A DNA stretch of 64,000 bases, taken from Ampelomyces quisqualis (taxonomy: Eukaryota > Ascomycota > Dothideomycetes > Pleosporales > Phaeosphaeriaceae). Each line of letters opens with the position of its first letter. The first letter of the stretch is position 1. Below are positions 44,040-56,778 of this stretch, in pieces. Both the position numbers and the translations under genes were made by a program. Location: positions 1-64,000 of the forward strand of contig JAGTXZ010000020.1 of NCBI GenBank assembly GCA_018398575.1. The letters run 5' to 3'. Below the pieces are notes generated by a model. The model searched no databases, had not been told where the DNA came from, and saw only the letters and a program-made list of their open reading frames with translations.

Positions 44040-47000
44040 CTATTGTTAATAGCTGTTACCTACTAGTGTAGTAGTTACAATATCAAGTTTAATTTCCCTA
44101 ACATAATTGTCTTGCAATACTATAAGATCTTTAACTTCTTTTTTCTATGCTGTAATCTACTTAGCTAACGCTTGTAGAGGTCCTAGCTGTTTTAGATAGC
44201 GTTTATAGAACACTTGTAATATGTGTAGGGCGCCTATAAAGTTTAAGGCGTTGTACTAGGTAGAGTTAGAGTTATAGCCTACCTATTTTACGCAATACTT
44301 TAGGATAGAGTAGTATAGCTTGCTAGCTAAGATCTCTTTAACTTCCTATTCTTTAACGCCTTAAATTAGGATGCTAGATAGGTTTAGGCTTAGCTAACTA
44401 GGCAGGGGGTTATTAGAGTTCTTGTAGAGGACGTCTAGAGCAAACACGTTATAGATCTTAGAACTTTTAGGTAGCTTTAGTTAAAATAAATAGCTAACTT
44501 ATTCTAGAACTTTAAAGAGGCCTTCCTATAATTTAGCGAGTTTGCGACTTAGGTAGGTAACAGATAGGTTTTAGGTTAAGAGGTAAACCTTGTTACTTAC
44601 TACCTAATTAACAGGTTAACAATATTTGTTTACCTTAGCAGCTATCTGTTTCTACGCTTTCTCTATATTATCTTTAGCTATGCGCTAGGCTTTATACATA
44701 TAGGTAGCCAAGCTTAAGGCATCTTTAACATTTATATCTTTGTGTTTCAAAGAGGATAATACCTAATTCTAGCTCTGTTATAGTTTAGATCTAAACAGAA
44801 GCTAGTACAGCGCTATACTAATTATAGAGTGCAGCAGCGTAGCTTAGGCTTAATTAATTATTAGCAAGAGGTTACTCTAGTTATCCTAGTAATAGAATAC
44901 AAAAGGCCTTAATTATTAATTAATATACTTGTTTATAATCTTAGTTTGTCTATTAGTTTGTTTATAGTAGGCTATAAAAAGCTTAAGTTGCACGCCTAGG
45001 ATCTTGCAGAACTTAGACTAGAATTAGGACACAAACTAGGGTCTATAGTTAGACACTATACTTTTAGGCGTATAGCCAAATTAGTATACCTATTAGATAA
45101 ACAAGTAAGCTATTTCTTAAGCGTTAATTGTTTTGTAGCAAGGAATAGAAACAGCTTGCTTAGATAGGCAATTAATAACAACTATAATTTAATTATAGCT
45201 ATAACAATCTATTAAGAATGTCTTGAAATCTATACACAAATGCTGTATAGGCCTATTAGGAATTTGTAATAGATAGAGGAAACCTTAGGCTTAGAGCTGT
45301 CTTAAATAGGATCTTTAACAGGAAACGCAGTTTTGTACATAGCGTTTGCATATAGCCTCTATACTTCTCTAATAATATTACTAAGCTAGAAGCTAATACA
45401 TCTTTGTAGCGCTTAGGTAAGCAGTAGATACTTAATTATAAGCCTCTCTAATTAGTTAAGTGCACAAAGAGAAGTTTCTAGGTACACATAGGCGTAAGTA
45501 ATACAGCAGTAGTCTTTCTTAGACACAATACAGCTATAGTAGTGTAAGGCGTTCTTCCTTAAAGAAGTAGCAATTCTCTGCTAGCAGGGCTTTAATTAGT
45601 TCTAACAAGTTAAGATTTAGGGGGGCACTAATAGATTAGACTAAAATAGCTAAAATATTAATCTCTAGCTAGTTACAGACGTAGTTCTAAGCTAGTTTAA
45701 AGTTAACTAGGAGGCTTAGGCGTTTAGGTCCTAGAAGTACACAGGATCTGTTGTCTTGTTAGGCAGCCTTAACCTTGCTAACGTCCTGTTCCCTTTAGCT
45801 TAGGATATTAGCTTGCTTATTAAGCTTGCTAGGCGTGTACTTAATACAGAAATTAAAAGAAGTAATAATCTTTGCCTATTGTGCTTAACGTACATTAAGA
45901 ACCTTAGTAGTTATAAAGTATTCTAAGGAGCAGTAATCTAAATACACCTAGATTTAACTCTGTATAGAAGTAAGTTTAGCTCTCTACTTCTTAAACGCTT
46001 TTAGAATAGCAAAAAGTTTCTTGTTATATATTTCCTAATTGAGCTTAGCCCTAGATAGGGCGTAACTATAGAAGGCTATAAGATACTACTTGTTGTTAGA
46101 GTACTTCTAAGAGAGTACTTCTACTATTACTCTATCTAACGCGTTAGTTTCTAACTTTGTATTATACTTAGGATAGAAATAAGATAGCGTAGGAATAGCT
46201 AAGAGTAAGGCTTTAATCTAATTAAAAGCCTATTAGCAGTCTATAGTCTAATCAAACAGTATAGTAGGACTTTAAAGCTTTATAATTAGTTTGGCTACAC
46301 AGGAGAAATCTTTAATAAATTGTTAATAGAAACTAGTAAAACTAAGAAATAACTTAACGCTAGTAACTGTAGTAGGTTTAGCCTAGTTTTAGAGTACTTC
46401 TACCTTATTAGGGTTAACTTTAGTACCCTAGTTTATTAAAACGTAACTAAGATACTTTGTATAGGTTATATAGAATTTACTCTTCTAAATGTCTACTTAG
46501 AGTCCTGCAGTACGTAGGCGCTCTAGGACCTTTTAGACGTGTTCTTAATGTAAGTTTATATCCTTAGAGTAAATTAGGATGTTGTTAAGATATGTAATGC
46601 AGAAATTGTTAAGATAATTAATTAGTATATTATTTATGTAGCGTTAATACGTAGCTAGCCTATTACACAAGCCAAAAGAGAGAACCTTATACTTATATAT
46701 ACTGTAACAGGTCTAAAAGGTAGTATACTCTTTAGAGTTAGGATCTATACAAATTTTGTTAAAAGCAGCCTAGATGTTAAACTTAGTAAAGATCTTAGCC
46801 TTAGAGGAGTGTAATAGCAGCTTATTAATACAAGAGATTAGATAGACGTTCTTGCGCGTAAGGGCGTTAATCTTCTAGTAGTCTACACAGATATATATAT
46901 CTCTATTTAGTTTGCGTACACAAAGAATAGGTAAAGCAAAAGGACTTTAGCTAGCCTTAATAAAACCCTTCTAAAGGTGTTCCTAGATGTAGGCCTTAGT

Positions 47001-49445
47001 AGCTTTAAGCTCCTCTTAGTTTTGCTTGTACAGGAGACTAAACGCATTTAGTAATAGTTCTTTAAGGATAATCTTGTAATTGTATAGATAATAAGGAGGC
47101 AATTAATCAGCTGCTAACTTGCTAAATACATCCTAATACTAAGAGTAATAGGTAGGTAATCTCTTATCTAATTAGCTTTAATTGTCTGCGTTGTCCTTAG
47201 AGGTAAAGATCCTGTTAATCTTATAGAGGCTTATTGTAAAGAACTTGTTCTAGGGCTTCTTTATAATAAAGTAAAATGTATTAGCAGAAATAAGAGCGAT
47301 GCAGGTAGTTAGAGGGGGTTTAGACTCTAAGCGGTTTTGCTTAGTTAGGGTATAAGGCATCTCTAAGATTTTTTGGGCTAATAGGAGCTTTAAGCATCCC
47401 TTAATACAATAAATAGAAGAAGAGGAACAGTAAGGACTGTTTTAGATACAATAGTCTTCTTTCTCTTATAGGGCGTTACGTTGTTGCACATTAAGATAGA
47501 TAGTAGCTAGCACTGTAGCTTAATATAGAACAGTAGAAATAAAGGGTAAAAGATTGTATAAATAGAGGTACTTAGATAGCTAAATAAACTGTAACTTATC
47601 TGTGTCTAATTAAATCTTAAATTATCTTAACTATTAGAGGCTAAGTATATAATCTTAAGACCTAAGATTAAAGATAAGGAATAGATAGTTTAAAATCTTT
47701 TAGCTATTAATATTTAAGTGTAGTTAAATATATTAAGTAACTAAAGAAGTAATCTAATCCTTAAAGCTGCGTACCTAAACTTAGAAGGGGAGCTTCTAGA
47801 TAGGTTGCTGCAAGGCTTTAGAAACAGATAAGACAATTTGTAAATTTAAAAATAGGAAACCTTAAGCACTAGTGTTAACAAGAGTATTAAGGCGTAAGCT
47901 AAGGCCTTAGTTGTAAAGAAGCGTAGGTATAAGGAAATAGAGACTGCAAAACAAATAAAAAAGGTTAAGGTAGAATAGATTATAATAGCTTAGGCCTAGA
48001 GAGGAGTGTCTTCTTAGGCGCTTCTATTTCCTGTACAATACACCTTCTAATTAGGTTGCTCTTAAGCATCTTTATACTTATCTACTTCTACAGCTTTAAT
48101 CTAACGCACACAAGGCTTTATGCAGTTACTAGAGTAGTATTCTAGCTTACTACAATTGTAACAACTACTAGAGGTCTTTTGTTATTCTAGCTTAAGAGTC
48201 TTTATAGAAAGACACACTATTATAGATTAATAGACTAGCGCAGAATTTGTTAGAGCGCTAGTAGTAGTAGTTTAATTTAGCTTTAAATTCTGTTGTAGGG
48301 CTAACCTAATTGGTAACTTAGCAGCAGCTAGTATTATACTTAGTGTAGGGTTATTCTTTTGCTCTATATTGTATGCAGTAAGGTGTTTCACTATCTAATT
48401 AAATAAGTTCTTCTATTAGTGCCTAAATCCTAGGTTAGAGGCTTGCAACCCTAGCGTAATCTTAGTCTACAAGTAGTAAAACTACTCTAAAGGAGGTACT
48501 TGTCTCTTAACTACAGAACTTAGAAACCTAGCTTTAAACAAGGGGAACGTTTCCTCCTTAGTTATCTGTATTTAATTAAAAGCTGCTTAGCTTTTAGCTA
48601 CCTTGTTACCTGTAATAAAGTAAGACTTAAGTAGCCTAATTATTTGCTTAGCGTTCTAGAATTGCTCTTAATTAGTATTTAATAAATATTATAGCTTAAG
48701 ATAGCTCTTAGCTAATCCTGTAGTATAGCCCTATACTAAGGCTATACGTTGTCTTTTAGTCTAATAGTAATCTAAGTTAATCTTAAGTTAATCCTAAATA
48801 GAGGCCTGCTATTAGCAGAAGGTAGAATCTTTTCTATTACTAAGATTATCTATATTAGGCATTTTCTTAGATTATTAAAGTTAGCAAAAGCTTTTATAGT
48901 AATATAAGTACTTAGATGTAGAGCTATTAGATAAACAGCAAGGTGTAGAATTATTCTAGGGTAATTTAGTAGTAGGTAGAGGCTTGTCTAGTCCTATTAA
49001 CAGAGTTAGTCCTTTCTTAAGAGAATTAATTTCTGCTAAAGCCTGTTTTAAATCTTGTTGTAATTGATTAACCTCTATTTAGGTAGGGGTTAGATTTAGT
49101 GCAGCTCTAGGCTAAGGGGGTTTCTTAGTGTCTATCTTTTTTACTTTAGCACTCTGTTGCTAGGTTGTTATAGTTAATACAGAGTTGTCTTAAGAAAAGG
49201 CTCCTAGGGTTAGTTCTTTAGAGGGAGTTATTAGCGTTGCCTCTAATACTTCTAGGTTATTAATAGTCTCTAAGTTTCTATTATAGCGCCAAACGCAACT
49301 TTTCTAAAGTAATCCTAACTGTTGTGTTAATAGGAAGATCTAAACCTAAAGGCTTTAGCTGTTAGAAGATCTAAGGGATCCTAACTGTGTTTAATAGATT
49401 TAAGGTTGCAAACAGATCTAATTTAGATAGGGTTCTAGACATTTT
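44040..49445 (-). pseudogene. gag-pol of chromovirus copy A
   Basis: Minus strand, from gag near 49,440 to the end of pol near 44,040. Gag zinc knuckle at about 48,121-48,173 (CYNCSKLEYYSSNC; the conserved His reads Tyr, as CAC to TAC would give). RT catalytic motif at 46,581-46,592 reads YLNN for YLDD, followed by ILIYSKD. The RNase H junction near 46,330-46,390 (SFTSFY, then QFIKDFS) and integrase at about 44,800-45,190 (TPKSIVSNYRPQFVS, LSTAYYKQTNGQTKI) follow. The C-terminal chromodomain is at about 44,165-44,345 (EILASKLYYSILKYCVKQVG). Numerous TAG/TAA stops make it non-functional. Confidence 0.88.
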
Positions 49446-49519
49446 AACGCAATCTTTTTAAAAGTAAATTGTAATATTATATAAATGCTATTACTAGCAG
49501 GATAAAGTTTCTCTTGTAA

Positions 49520-49818
49520 TGTAACAACGCAGGTAGGTACAGCTATTAGAATCAAATTAGATACGTATTAGAGGTATATAGAAGTGCGTGTTGTATTAGA
49601 GATTCTAAATTGGCTATACACCTATAGGTCTTGTACAGAAGAACAAGAGAAACTTATCCTCTATCTATGCTATAGGCTTATATTTATAGTAGGCGTAGCA
49701 GCTAAGTTAGAGCGCTGTTAGAGCGCTTTTAGTCCTAATCTACTAGCTCCCTACATAATCTGTTACTAAGCCTTTATAAGGTATTAGATATAACATGTGT
49801 TTGCATGTGCTTGTTACA
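49520..49818 (-). repeat. Shared central LTR
   Basis: Full 299-base LTR, TGTAACAACGC to TTGTTACA. It serves as 5' LTR of copy A. The candidate primer-binding sequence of copy A (49,500-49,517) lies two bases inside it. Confidence 0.9.
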
Positions 49819-49976
49819 CTATCTATGCTATAGGCTTATATTTATAGTAGGCGTAGCAGCTAAGTTAGAGCGCTGTTAGAGCGCTTTTAGTTCTAATCTG
49901 CTAGCTCTCTATATAATCTGTTACTAAGCCTTTATAAGGTATTAGATATAACATGTATTTGCATATGCTTGTTATA
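49819..49976 (-). repeat. Half LTR (U3 part)
   Basis: Corresponds to LTR positions 142-299, that is U3 up to a few bases past the presumed transcription start. It abuts the central LTR and stands where copy B should have its complete 3' LTR. Confidence 0.8.
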
Positions 49977-50299
49977 TTACTCTTCTTCTTCAAATTAATA
50001 GTTTCTATTAATTAGGTCTGTATTAGTATTGTTTTAGATACCTCTCTAAATTGTTGTAAACTCTTATTTACCTTAAGTTTATTTTAAGATAATATAATGT
50101 AGCTGTTTGTTATTGTTTTAATTAGCGCGCTAGCGCGTTTAACATTCTTAACTTTACCTTAAGCTTTTTAAGCATATATACAAGGCTAGCTCTCTAGTAT
50201 ACTACTTCTTTACACTCTCCTCCTTACGTTTGTATACCTAAAGCTATCTAAGCCTTATCCTTTCTTAATTACTAGCTAACTGTATAGTAGATACACACA

Positions 50300-50935
50300 A
50301 TGCCTATTTCTGTCCCTTCTAAGGCTTATCTTCTAGCCTATTAGGTTGTTTACCTGCAGGCTACAAGAGCTTTTACCTGCAGCTATTTTAATATTAAGTT
50401 TAGATTCTATTTAGATATGTCTAAGAAGTGTGCTTATTGCACACTCTTAAATAAGAAGTGTTGCCTAGTTCTCCTATATACAGGCTAAGAGTATAATAGC
50501 CTTTCTAAAGCTCTTAACTACAGGTTTACTACCTTAGGTAAAGATAAGTCTAATAAGGTAGTATTAGAGTAAGAGGCTACTGTTAAGAAGGTAGCGTTTT
50601 AGTTAGCTGCTGTTATGCAAGTAAGCACTATATAGGTAGCTAACATAAATAACGCTAACTTGTTAGTTAGCACTTATTACTAGAGGAAAGAGCTAGCTAA
50701 GGAGGTTAGGGCAATAGCTAAAGAGGTTAGGTCGCTTAGGAAGAGCACAGCTAGGTTAACTAGTGTAGTTACTTAGCTAGTAGATGTTATAATAGCATTA
50801 AAGGCTAATTAGTTAGCAGAGTAGAAGGAGGCGCAGAAAGCAGCGTAAGAGGCTAGTACTTGCAGCAAGCAGAGCTAGAACAGAAGACAACTAGGTAGTA
50901 TATTAGTGTCTGCACCTAGGGATTTAGACAATTAA
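50300..50935 (+). pseudogene. Antisense extra ORF, copy B
   Basis: A 211-residue frame starting with ATG (MPISVPSKAYLLAY) and ending at TAA, with about eleven internal TAG/TAA stops. The Cys pattern is kept (SKKCAYCTLLNKKCC) but the CGH of copy A reads CSY. It is longer than copy A by an in-frame 24 bases in the helical part (EAQKAA region). Confidence 0.6.
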
Positions 50936-50999
50936 GAACGTTCTACTAGTAGTAATAACAGTCTACTATTAGATCTAATAAAAGAGTAAGACTCCTATT

Positions 51000-53900
51000 G
51001 TTAATTGCTATTACCTACTAGTGTAGTAGTTGCAATATTAAGTTTAATTTCCCTAACATAATTGTCTTAAAATGCTATAAGATCTTTAACTCTTTTTTCT
51101 TATGCTGTAATCTACTTAGCTAACGCTTATAGAAGTTCTAGCTGTTTTAGATAGCGTTTATAGAACGCTTACAACATATACAGAGCGCCTATAAAGTTTA
51201 AGGCATTATACTAGGTAGAGTTAGGATTATAGCTTACCTATTTTACACAATACTTTAGAATAGAGCAGTATAGCTTGCTAGCTAAGATCTCTTTAACTTC
51301 CTATTCTTTAACGCCTTAAATTAGGATGCTAGATAGGTTTAGGCTTAGCTAACTAGGCAGAGGGTTATTAGAGTTCTTACAAAGGACGTCTAAAGCAAAC
51401 ACGTTATAGATCTTAGAACCTTTAGGTAGCTTTAGTTAAAATAAATAGCTAACTTGTTCTAGAACTTTAAAGAGGCCTTCTTACAATTTAGCAAGTTTGC
51501 AACTTAGGCAGGTAACAGATAGGTTTTAGTTTAAGAGGTAAACCTTGTTACCTACTACCTAATTAACAAGTTAATAATATTTGTTTACCTTAGTAGCTAT
51601 CTGTTGCTGCGCCTTTTCTATATTATCTTTAGCTGTGCGCTAGGCTGCATACATGTAAGTAGCTAAGCTTAAGGCATCTTTAATATTTATATCTTTGTGT
51701 TTTAAAGAGAATAATACCTAATTCTAGCTCTGTTATAGTTTAGATCTAAACAAGAGCTGGTACAGCGCTATACTAATTGCGAAGTGCAGCAGCGTAGCTT
51801 AGGCTTAATCAATTATTAGCAAGAGGTTACTCTAGTTATCCTAGTAATAGAATACAAAAGGCCTTAATTATTAATTAATATACTTGTTTATAATCTTAGT
51901 TTGTCTATTAGTTTGTTTATAGTAGGCTATAAAAAGCTTAAGTTGCACGCCTAGGATCTTGCAGAACTTAGACTAGAATTAGGACACAAACTAGGGTCTA
52001 TAGTTAGACACTATACTTTTAGGCGTATAACTAAATTAGTATACCTATTAAATAAACAAGTAAGCTATTCCTTAAGCGTTAATTATTTTATAGCAAGGAA
52101 TAGAAACAGCTTACTTTAATAGGCAATTAATAATAACTATAATTTAATTATAGCTATGCTAATTAGTTAGAAATGTCTTAAAATCTATACACAAATGCTA
52201 TATAAGCCTATTAGGAATTAGTAATAAATAGAGAAAACCTTAGGATTAGAGCTGTCTTAGATAGAATCTTTAACAGGTAACGCAGTTTTATACATAGCGT
52301 TTGCATATAGCCTCTATGCCTTTTTAGTAGTATTGCTAAGCCAAGAGCTAATACGTCTTTATAGCGCTTAGGTAAGCAGTAGATACTTAATTATAAGCCT
52401 CTCTAATTAGTTAGGTACACAAGGGAAAATCCCTAGGTATACAAAGGCGTAAGTAATAAAGTAGTAGTTCTTCGTAGACACAATATAGCTATAGTAGCTT
52501 AAGACGCTCTTTCTTAAAGAAATAGCAATTCTCTACTAGCAGGGCTTTAATTAGTTCTAATAAGTTAAAGTTTAGGGGGGCACTAATAGATTAGACTAAA
52601 ATAGCTAAAACATTAACCTCTAGCTAGTTACAGACGTAGTTCTAAGCTAGTTTAGAGTTAACTAGAGAGTTTAGGCGTTTAGGTCCTAGAAGTACACAGG
52701 ATCTGTTGTCTTGTTAAGCAGTCTTAACCTTGCTAACGTCCTATTCTCTTTAGCTTAGGATATTAGCTTACTTGTTAAGTTTGCTAGGCGTGTACTTAAT
52801 GCAAAAATTAAAAGAAGTAATAATCTCTGCCTATTATGCTTAATGTGCATTAAGAACCTTAGTAGTTATAAAGTATTCTAAGGAGCAGTAATCTAAATAC
52901 ACTTGGATTTAACTCTGTATAGAGGTAAGTTTAGCTTTCTACTTCTTAAACGCTTTTAGAATAGCAAAAAGTTCTTTGTTATATATTTCTTAATTAAGCT
53001 TAGCCCTAGATAGGGCGTAACTATAGAAGGCTATAGGATACTACTTGTTGTTAGGGTGTTTCTAAGAGAGTACTCCTGCTATTACTCTATCTAACACGTT
53101 AGTTTCTAACTTTGTATTATACTTAGAATAGAAATAAGATAGTGTAGAAATAGCTAGAAGTAAGGCTTTAATCTGATTAAAAGCCTGTTAGCAGTCTATA
53201 GTCTATTTAAATAGTATAGTAGGACTTTAAAGCTTTATAATTACTTTAGCTACACAAGAGAAATCCTTAATAAATTGTTAATAGAAACTAGCAAAGCTAA
53301 AAAATAACTTAACGCTAGTAACTATAGTAGGTTTAGCCTAGTTTTAGAGTACTTCTACCTTGTTAGAGTTAACTTTAGTGCCCTAGTTTATTAGAACGTA
53401 ACCTAGATACTTTGTACAGGTTATATAGAATTTACTCTTCTAAATATCTACTTAGAGTCCTGCAGTACGTAGGCGCTCTAGGACCTTTTAGACGTGTTCT
53501 TAATGTAAGTTTATATCCTTAGAGTAAATTAGGATGTTGTTAAGATACGTAATGCAGAAATTGTTAAGATAATTAATTAGTATATTATTTATGTAGCGTT
53601 AATACGTAGCTAGCCTATTGCATAAGCTAAAAGAGAGAACCTTATACTTATATATACTGTAACAGGTCTAAAAGGTAGTATACTCTTTAGAGTTAAGATC
53701 TATACAAATTTTGTTAAAGGCAGCCTAGATGTTAAACTTAGTAAAGATCTTAGCTTTAGAGGAGCGTAATAGCAGCTTATTAATACAAAAGATTAGATAG
53801 ACATTCTTACGCATAAAGGCATTAATCTTCTAGTAGTCTACACAGATACGTATATCTCTATTTAGTTTGTGTATACAGAGAATAGGTAAAGCAAAAGGAC

Positions 53901-56400
53901 TTTGGCTAGCCTTAATAAAACCCTTCTAAAGGTGCTCCTAGACGTAGGCCTTAGTAGCTTTAAGCTCCTCCTAATTTTGCTTATACAGGAGACTAAACGC
54001 ATTTAGTAATAGTTCTTTAAGAATAATCTTATAATTGTACAGACAATAAGAAGGCAATTAATTAGCTGCTAACTTGCTAAATATATCCTAATACTAGAAG
54101 TAACAGGCAGGTAATCTCTTATCTAATTAGCTTTAATTGTCTGCGTTGTCCTTAGAGGCAAGGATCCTATTAATCTTATAGAGGCTTGTTGTAAAGAACT
54201 TGTTCTAAGGCTTCTTTATAATAAAGTAAAATGCGTTAGCAGAAATAAGAGCTATGCAGGTGCTTAGAGAGGGTTTAGACTCTAAGCAGTTTTGCTTAGT
54301 TAGGGTATAAGAAATCTCTAAGATTTTTTAGGCTAATAGAAGCTTTAAGTATCCCTTAATACAATAAATAGAAGAAGAGAAATAGTAAAGACTATTTTAG
54401 ATTTAATAGTCTTCTTTCTTCTATAGGGCGTTGCGTTGTTGCACATTAAGATAGACAGTAGCTAGCACTGTAGCTTAATATAGAACAGTAGGAATAGGGA
54501 GTAAAGGATTATAAGAACAGGGGTACTTAGATAGCTAAATAAACTGTAACCTATTTGTGTCTAATTGAATCTTAAATTGTCTTAACTATTAGAGGCTAAG
54601 TATACAATCCTAAGACCTAAGATTAAAGATAAGAAATAGACAGTTTAAAATCTTTTAGCTATTAATATTTAAGTGTAGTTAAATATATTAAGTAACTGCA
54701 AAAGTAATCTAATCCTTAAAGCTGCGCACCTAAACCTAAAAGGGGAGCTTCTAGATAGGTTAATGTAAAGCTTTAGAAACAAATAAAACAATTTGTAAAT
54801 TCAAAAATAAAAAACCTTAAGTACTAGTGTTAATAAGAGTATTAAGGCGTAAACTAATACTCTAGTTATAGAGAAGCGTAGGTATAAGGAAATAGAGACT
54901 GCAAAACAAATAAGAAAGGTTAAGGTAAGATAGATTGTAATAGCTTAGGCTTAGAAAGGGGTATTCTCTTAGGCGCTTCTGTTTCCTGTACAATACACTT
55001 CCTAATTAGGTTGCTCTTAAGTATCTTTATACTTATCTACTTCTATAGCTTTAATCTAACGCACACAAGGCTTTGTACAGTTACTAGAGTAGTGTCTTAG
55101 CTTACTACAATTATAATAACTACTAGAAGTCTTCTGTTATTCTAGCTTAGAAGTCTTTGTAAGAAGACGCACTGTTATAGATTAATAGGCTAGCGCAGAA
55201 TTTGTTAAAGCGCTAGTAGTAGTAGTCTAATTTAGCTCTAAATTCTGTTGTAGAGCTAACCTAATTAGCAACCTAGCAGCAGCTAGTGTTATAGTTAGTA
55301 TAAAGTTGTTCTTCTGCTCTATATTATAGGCTGTAAGGTGTTCTACTATCTAATTAAATAAGTTCTTCTATTAGTGCCTAAATCCTAGGTTAAGGGCTCG
55401 CAACCCTAGCGTAATCTTAGTCTACAAAAAGTAAAACTACTCTAAAGAGAGTACTTGTCTCTTAACTGCAGAACTTAGAAACCTAGCTTTAAACAAGAGG
55501 AACGTTTTCTCCTTAGTTATCTACATTTAATTAAAAGCTGCTTAGCTTTTAGCTACCTTGTTACCTGTAATAAAGTAAGACTTAAGTAGCCTAATTATTT
55601 GCTTAGCGTTCTAGAATTGCTCTTAATTAGTATCTAATAAATATTGTAGCTTAAGATAGCTCTTAGCTAATCTTGTAGTGTAGCTCTATACTAAGGCTAT
55701 GCGTTGTCTTTTAGTCTAATAGTAATCTAAGTTAATTTTAAGTTAATCCTAAATAGAAGCCTGCTATTAGCAGAAGGTAGGATCTTTTTTATTACTAAGA
55801 TTGTCTATATTAGGCGTTTTCTTAGATTGTTAAAGTTAGCAAGAGCCTTTATAGTAATATAAGTACTTAGATATAGAGCTGTTAGATAAACAGCAGGGTA
55901 CAGAATTGTTCTAGGGTAATTTAGTAGTAGGTAGAGGCTTGTCTAGTCCTATTAACAGAGTTAGTCTTTTCTTAAAGGAATTAATTTCTGCTAAAGCTTG
56001 TTTTAAATCTTATTGTAATTAATTAACCTCTATTTAGGCAGAGGTTAGATTTAGTACAGCTCTAGGCTAAAGAGGTTCCTTAGTGTCTAGCTTTTTTACT
56101 TTAGCACTCTATTGCTAGGTTGTTACAGTTAATACAGAGTTGTCTTAAAGAAAGGCTCTTAAGGTTAGTTCTTTAGGGGGAGTTATTAGCGTTGCCTCTA
56201 ATACTCCTAGGTTATTAATAGTCTCTAAGTTTCTATTGTAGCGCTAAACGCAACTTTTCTAAAGTAATCTTAACTGTTATGTTAATAGGAAGATCTAAAC
56301 CTAAAGGCTTTAGCTGTTAAGAGATCTAAGAGATCCTAACTATGTTTAATAGATTTAAGGTTGCAAACAGATCTAATTTAAATAAAGTTCTAGACGTTTT
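51000..56400 (-). pseudogene. gag-pol of chromovirus copy B
   Basis: Same order as copy A, collinear and more heavily RIP-damaged. RT motif at 53,536-53,547 again reads YLNN. The zinc knuckle lies near 55,080-55,130 and integrase near 51,750-52,140. The position matching the possible gag ATG of copy A reads ACG here, so the gag start codon is unresolved. Confidence 0.85.
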
Positions 56401-56454
56401 AACGCAATCTTTTTAAAAGTAAATAGCAATATTATCTAAATACTATTACTAGCA

Positions 56455-56472
56455 GGACAAAGTTTCTCTTGT
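56455..56472 (-). promoter_or_regulatory. Candidate self-priming primer-binding site
   Basis: Two bases inside the 5' LTR the minus strand reads ACAAGAGAAACTTTGTCC. It is complementary, with one bulged base, to GGACAAGTTTCTCTTGT in the same LTR at the presumed 5' end of the transcript. It does not begin with TGG, as tRNA-primed sites do. This matches the Tf1/sushi self-priming arrangement. Confidence 0.65.
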
Positions 56473-56595
56473 AATGTAACAACGCAAGTAGGTACAGCTA
56501 TTAGAATTAAATTAGATACATATTAGAGGTATATAGGAGTGCGTGTTGTATTAGAGATTCTAAATTGGCTATACACCTATAGGTCTTGTACAGAA

Positions 56596-56614
56596 GGACA
56601 AGAGAAACTTGTCC
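56596..56614 (-). promoter_or_regulatory. Hairpin at presumed 5' end of the retroelement RNA
   Basis: GGACAAG-AGAAA-CTTGTCC forms a perfect 7-bp stem with a 5-base loop. The same arms pair with the candidate primer-binding site, so two alternative foldings are possible. Confidence 0.6.
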
Positions 56615-56631
56615 TCTATCTATACTATAGG

Positions 56632-56643
56632 CTTATATTTATA
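56632..56643 (-). promoter_or_regulatory. LTR TATA box
   Basis: Minus-strand TATAAATATAAG, at the right distance upstream of the U3/R break points of both half LTRs. Confidence 0.6.
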
Positions 56644-56773
56644 GTAGGCGTAGCAGCTAAGTTAGAGCGCTGTTAGAGCGCTTTTAGTTCTAATCTACTA
56701 GCTCTCTACATAATCTGTTACTAAGCCTTTATAAGATATTAGATATAACATGTGTTTGTATATGCTTGTTACA

Positions 56774-56778
56774 GACTT
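56774..56778. repeat. Target-site duplication, right copy (GACTT)
   Basis: Directly follows TTGTTACA of the last LTR and equals the five bases before the first LTR segment. Confidence 0.9.

Larger units (their letters stand above)
42599..56773 (-). mobile_element. Tandem dimer of a Ty3/gypsy chromovirus
   Basis: Two internal regions (43,044-49,519 and 49,977-56,474) are nearly collinear and separated by one full LTR plus a half LTR. Full 299-base LTRs lie at 42,745-43,043, 49,520-49,818 and 56,475-56,773. Ends are TGTAACAA...TTGTTACA. Transcription is on the minus strand, so the 5' LTR is the right-hand one. Each unit has gag with a zinc knuckle, then protease/RT/RNase H/integrase/chromodomain, then a plus-strand extra frame before the 3' LTR. 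The copies differ mostly by transitions and both carry many stops. A single GACTT duplication flanks the array. Confidence 0.9.
56475..56773 (-). repeat. 5' LTR of the array
   Basis: Full 299-base LTR. In element (minus) sense it has a TATAAATA box at 56,632-56,643 and, 23-30 bases downstream, the sequence GATAGAGGACAAG taken as transcription start. It is followed directly by the GACTT target duplication. Confidence 0.9.
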
